From: DATAOG01 sp963753685
GTDB taxonomy: Bacteria; Pseudomonadota; Alphaproteobacteria; Geminicoccales; Geminicoccaceae
Assembly (NCBI GenBank): GCA_963753685.1
Contig: CAVWDE010000007.1
Coordinates: 1-64,000, forward strand
Length of the DNA stretch: 64,000 nt
Reading direction: 5' to 3'
Shown here: positions 61,664 through 64,000 of the stretch, in pieces
Position numbering within the stretch: position 1 is the first letter of the stretch
How the letters are laid out: every line of letters starts with the position of its first letter
The notes under the pieces: generated by a model
Database searches by the model: none
Seen by the model: the letters and a program-made list of their open reading frames with translations, nothing else
Told to the model about the DNA's origin: nothing
Translations under genes and position numbers: made by a program

Positions 61664-62059
61664 TCACAGGCGCCAGACAGTAAGGCTCGGCGCCGATTCT
61701 TCCAAGAGGGTCCAGCCCCTGCCATACCTTGCCACGGCTGCGGCCCGGGTACCGAACCCGGCCCAGCCGAAGTGCTTGATCGCGCCCCTCCTGGAGGATC
61801 CAGCTCGCGATGTTATAGGTGCGCGGGTCCCTGCCGAGCGTCAGGTCGCAGACCTCGTTCCAGGTCCGGATCGCGCAGCGTTCGGCCTCGAGCAGCACGG
61901 TCAGGATCTCGACCGCGGTCGGGTTGGTGGGCAGGTAGGCGTCCGGGCAGCCGGCGCGATCGGCGAACTCGCGGATGTCGCGCGGCAGGCCAAAAGTGGC
62001 CGTTCGGGCCAGCGCCTCGAAGTAGCGGAGCCGCTTCAGCGTCAGACTTGCTATAAGAT
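61664..62059 (-). pseudogene. Degraded Dps-like/ferritin-fold gene
   Basis: On the minus strand a run of ~85 codons (RYFEALARTATFGLPRDIREFADRAGCPDAYLPTNP, VEILTVLLEAERCAIRTWNEVCDLTLGRDPRTYNIASWILQE) matches Dps-like ferritins, including the AERCAI and DPRTY signatures. The 5' end is missing (an in-frame stop precedes it at ~62070) and after ILQE the frame changes; the expected metal-binding EEIEHEAWF is replaced by sequence with xIKHFGW in another frame, ending at 61664. At least the first helix and the last ~50 residues are lost, so no functional ferritin is made. Confidence 0.7.
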
Positions 62060-62067
62060 CATCTTAT
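62053..62067. promoter_or_regulatory. Fur/PerR-like 7-1-7 palindrome
   Basis: ATAAGAT-C-ATCTTAT is a perfect 15-bp inverted repeat with the 7-1-7 layout of Fur-family operators (Fur, PerR, FurA). It overlaps the truncated start of the ferritin-like remnant and is ~310 bp upstream of katG. Either gene could have been controlled by it. The base sequence differs from the enterobacterial Fur consensus. Confidence 0.6.
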
Positions 62068-62377
62068 TGCCGCAGTCAGAAAATTCGACTTAACCTTATG
62101 AGACCGCTTTGTTAGGAGTGTGTCAAGGGGGTAGGGAACGGCCAAGGTCGCAACTGCCGCGCGTGACGAGGGCAGACGATGCGTCGATGCCTGATGTGCC
62201 GAGCAGCCTGAACGTTGGCGCCTTCGGCTCGATCCTGTTTCAGGACGGTCCCGTGCCCAATCCACTCGTCTGGCGCGTTGCCATCGCGCCGACCATCGCA
62301 GAGGATCGCGTTCCAGAGCATCCGTGGCCCTTAGCCAGGAAGCGGCTCAGCCAACGCAGCCACGATCGGAGAGAAAC
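62068..62377. other. katG upstream region
   Basis: About 310 bp before the katG start. AT-richer near 62070-62120 (TCAGAAAATTCGACTTAACCTTATGAG) and then GC-rich. An ORF from 62109 has no similarity and no ribosome site. It probably holds the katG promoter and long leader. Confidence 0.5.

Positions 62378-64000
<1,623 letters not shown>

Overview
The window is uniformly GC-rich and densely coded, with short operons on both strands. An EipB/DUF1849 envelope protein, paired Usp genes, a GSH-dependent formaldehyde pathway and the codon usage point to an alphaproteobacterium, probably Rhodospirillales-like. That assignment is inference; no rRNA or other taxonomic marker gene is present. I found no tRNA, rRNA, CRISPR array or intact insertion sequence.

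Layout. 1-13.7 kb (minus strand): a tightly packed cassette related to the Salmonella srfABC genes. In transcription order it encodes three SrfA-like single-span membrane proteins (a short one, one fused to a trypsin/HtrA-like protease, one fused to a DUF2135-like domain), the actin/Hsp70-fold ATPase SrfB, the dynamin-like GTPase SrfC, a proline-rich membrane protein with a Sel1/TPR-like tail, a secreted SH3-vWA protein, and the start of an ABC ATPase. 14-24.5 kb: a WecA/MraY-type glycosyl-1-phosphate transferase, an HpcH/HpaI aldolase, AcuI-type reductase, a kinase-like/P-loop fusion, three universal-stress-protein genes with two small unknowns, EipB and a D-2-hydroxyacid dehydrogenase. 24.8-30.6 kb: a polar amino acid ABC importer, an agmatine deiminase homologue lacking its catalytic cysteine, a RidA protein and a FemAB/GNAT-like acyltransferase.

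30.6-32.3 kb is a small accessory island: a 20-bp inverted repeat, a 47-residue membrane peptide, a serine recombinase with degraded active-site motifs, a 76-codon stand-alone colicin E3-type ribonuclease domain with all four catalytic residues at the right spacing, an overlapping acidic immunity-like gene, and a DUF2442 fragment. 32.3-45.8 kb: sulfotransferase, threonine aldolase coupled to a molybdopterin oxidoreductase, TPR protein, gamma-glutamyltransferase, an orphan ParA, and an assimilatory sulfate reduction/siroheme operon (cysG-N, APS-type cysH, cobA, cysJ, cysI) facing an Lrp/AsnC regulator across a palindromic intergenic site.

46-64 kb: YciI protein; the glutathione-dependent formaldehyde pathway (frmA, fghA); several small unknown, acetyltransferase and aminotransferase genes; molybdenum cofactor and formate dehydrogenase genes (mobA, fdhD, large FDH alpha subunit, plus an unknown membrane coiled-coil protein); and catalase-peroxidase katG running off the right edge behind a Fur/PerR-like 7-1-7 palindrome. 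frmA-fghA-FDH together could take formaldehyde to formate to CO2, though no FDH electron-transfer subunits are in view.

Five genes between 1.9 and 24.4 kb carry apparent single-base frameshifts (plus a probable sixth). This could be sequencing error or real gene decay, and should be resolved before any function is assigned to the srf cassette.
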